NCBI GenBank assembly: GCA_024760905.1
Contig: CM045733.1
Coordinates: 70,385,001-70,449,000, forward strand
DNA: 64,000 bases
Reading direction: 5' to 3'
Source: Plotosus lineatus
Taxonomy: Eukaryota > Chordata > Actinopteri > Siluriformes > Plotosidae
In this document: positions 63,892 to 64,000 of the stretch, one piece after another
Position numbering within the stretch: position 1 is the first letter of the stretch
Layout of the letters: each line of letters begins with the position of its first letter
Notes under the pieces: generated by a model
What the model was told of the DNA's origin: nothing
Seen by the model: only the letters and a program-made list of their open reading frames with translations
The model's database searches: none
Made by a program: the position numbers and the translations under genes

Positions 63892-64000
63892 CTGTGAAAA
63901 GAGGTTTAGTTGTTCAATTAAAGAAAAATTACTAAATGATGATCATCATTGTTCATTTTAAACAAACTTAACAGGTAAGGTGCATAAATGTGATCATAGT

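Overview
The window is vertebrate nuclear DNA, almost certainly from a ray-finned (teleost) fish. Three spliced genes with fish-like proteins are present. The rest is AT-rich DNA packed with Tc1, hAT, TA-target (Tigger/pogo-like) transposons, tRNA-headed SINEs, LINE fragments and long dinucleotide arrays. I cannot name the species, and I saw no bacterial genes and no CRISPR array.

Gene layout, left to right: (1) atp8a1, minus strand. Only the first coding exon (22530-22578) lies in the window, inside a CpG-rich promoter region at about 22360-22870. Everything to its left (1-22529) appears to be its very long first intron, filled with repeats. (2) A repeat-rich intergenic stretch from 22.9 to 38.7 kb. 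(3) grxcr1, plus strand, complete: four coding exons between 38744 and 46389, giving 297 codons. (4) An unexpected minus-strand miRNA hairpin of the mir-103/107 family at 48374-48457, about 2 kb downstream of grxcr1, with a CpG- and CCAAT-containing block 0.8-1.1 kb upstream of it. (5) slc30a9 (ZnT9), minus strand: eleven coding exons from 63891 down to 53547, with the 5' exons beyond the right edge. A 14-codon terminal exon is separated from the rest by a 4.8 kb transposon-filled intron. From memory, SLC30A9, ATP8A1 and GRXCR1 lie near each other on human chromosome 4p13, which supports the identifications.

Repeats carry most of the remaining information. Three families of non-autonomous TA-target elements (called A, B and C here) occur, A at least six times; one A copy is split by a B copy. 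hAT elements with 8-bp target duplications, a frameshifted Tc1 element and two further Tc1/mariner transposase remnants are present. Several tRNA-headed SINE families are recognisable, many with exact target-site duplications. They behave as modules: two different heads share one 3' tail, and one head can also carry a tail resembling the 3' end of a LINE that is itself present at 34933-35514. A roughly 1.8 kb element (family I; two long copies and a fragment) has terminal inverted repeats and an internal exon-intron-exon-like structure encoding an Asp/Glu-rich peptide. I do not recognise it, and it is the best candidate here for something undescribed.

The three protein genes act in different processes: phospholipid flipping (atp8a1), hair-cell stereocilia (grxcr1) and zinc transport (slc30a9). 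They look like a conserved syntenic block, not a functional unit.
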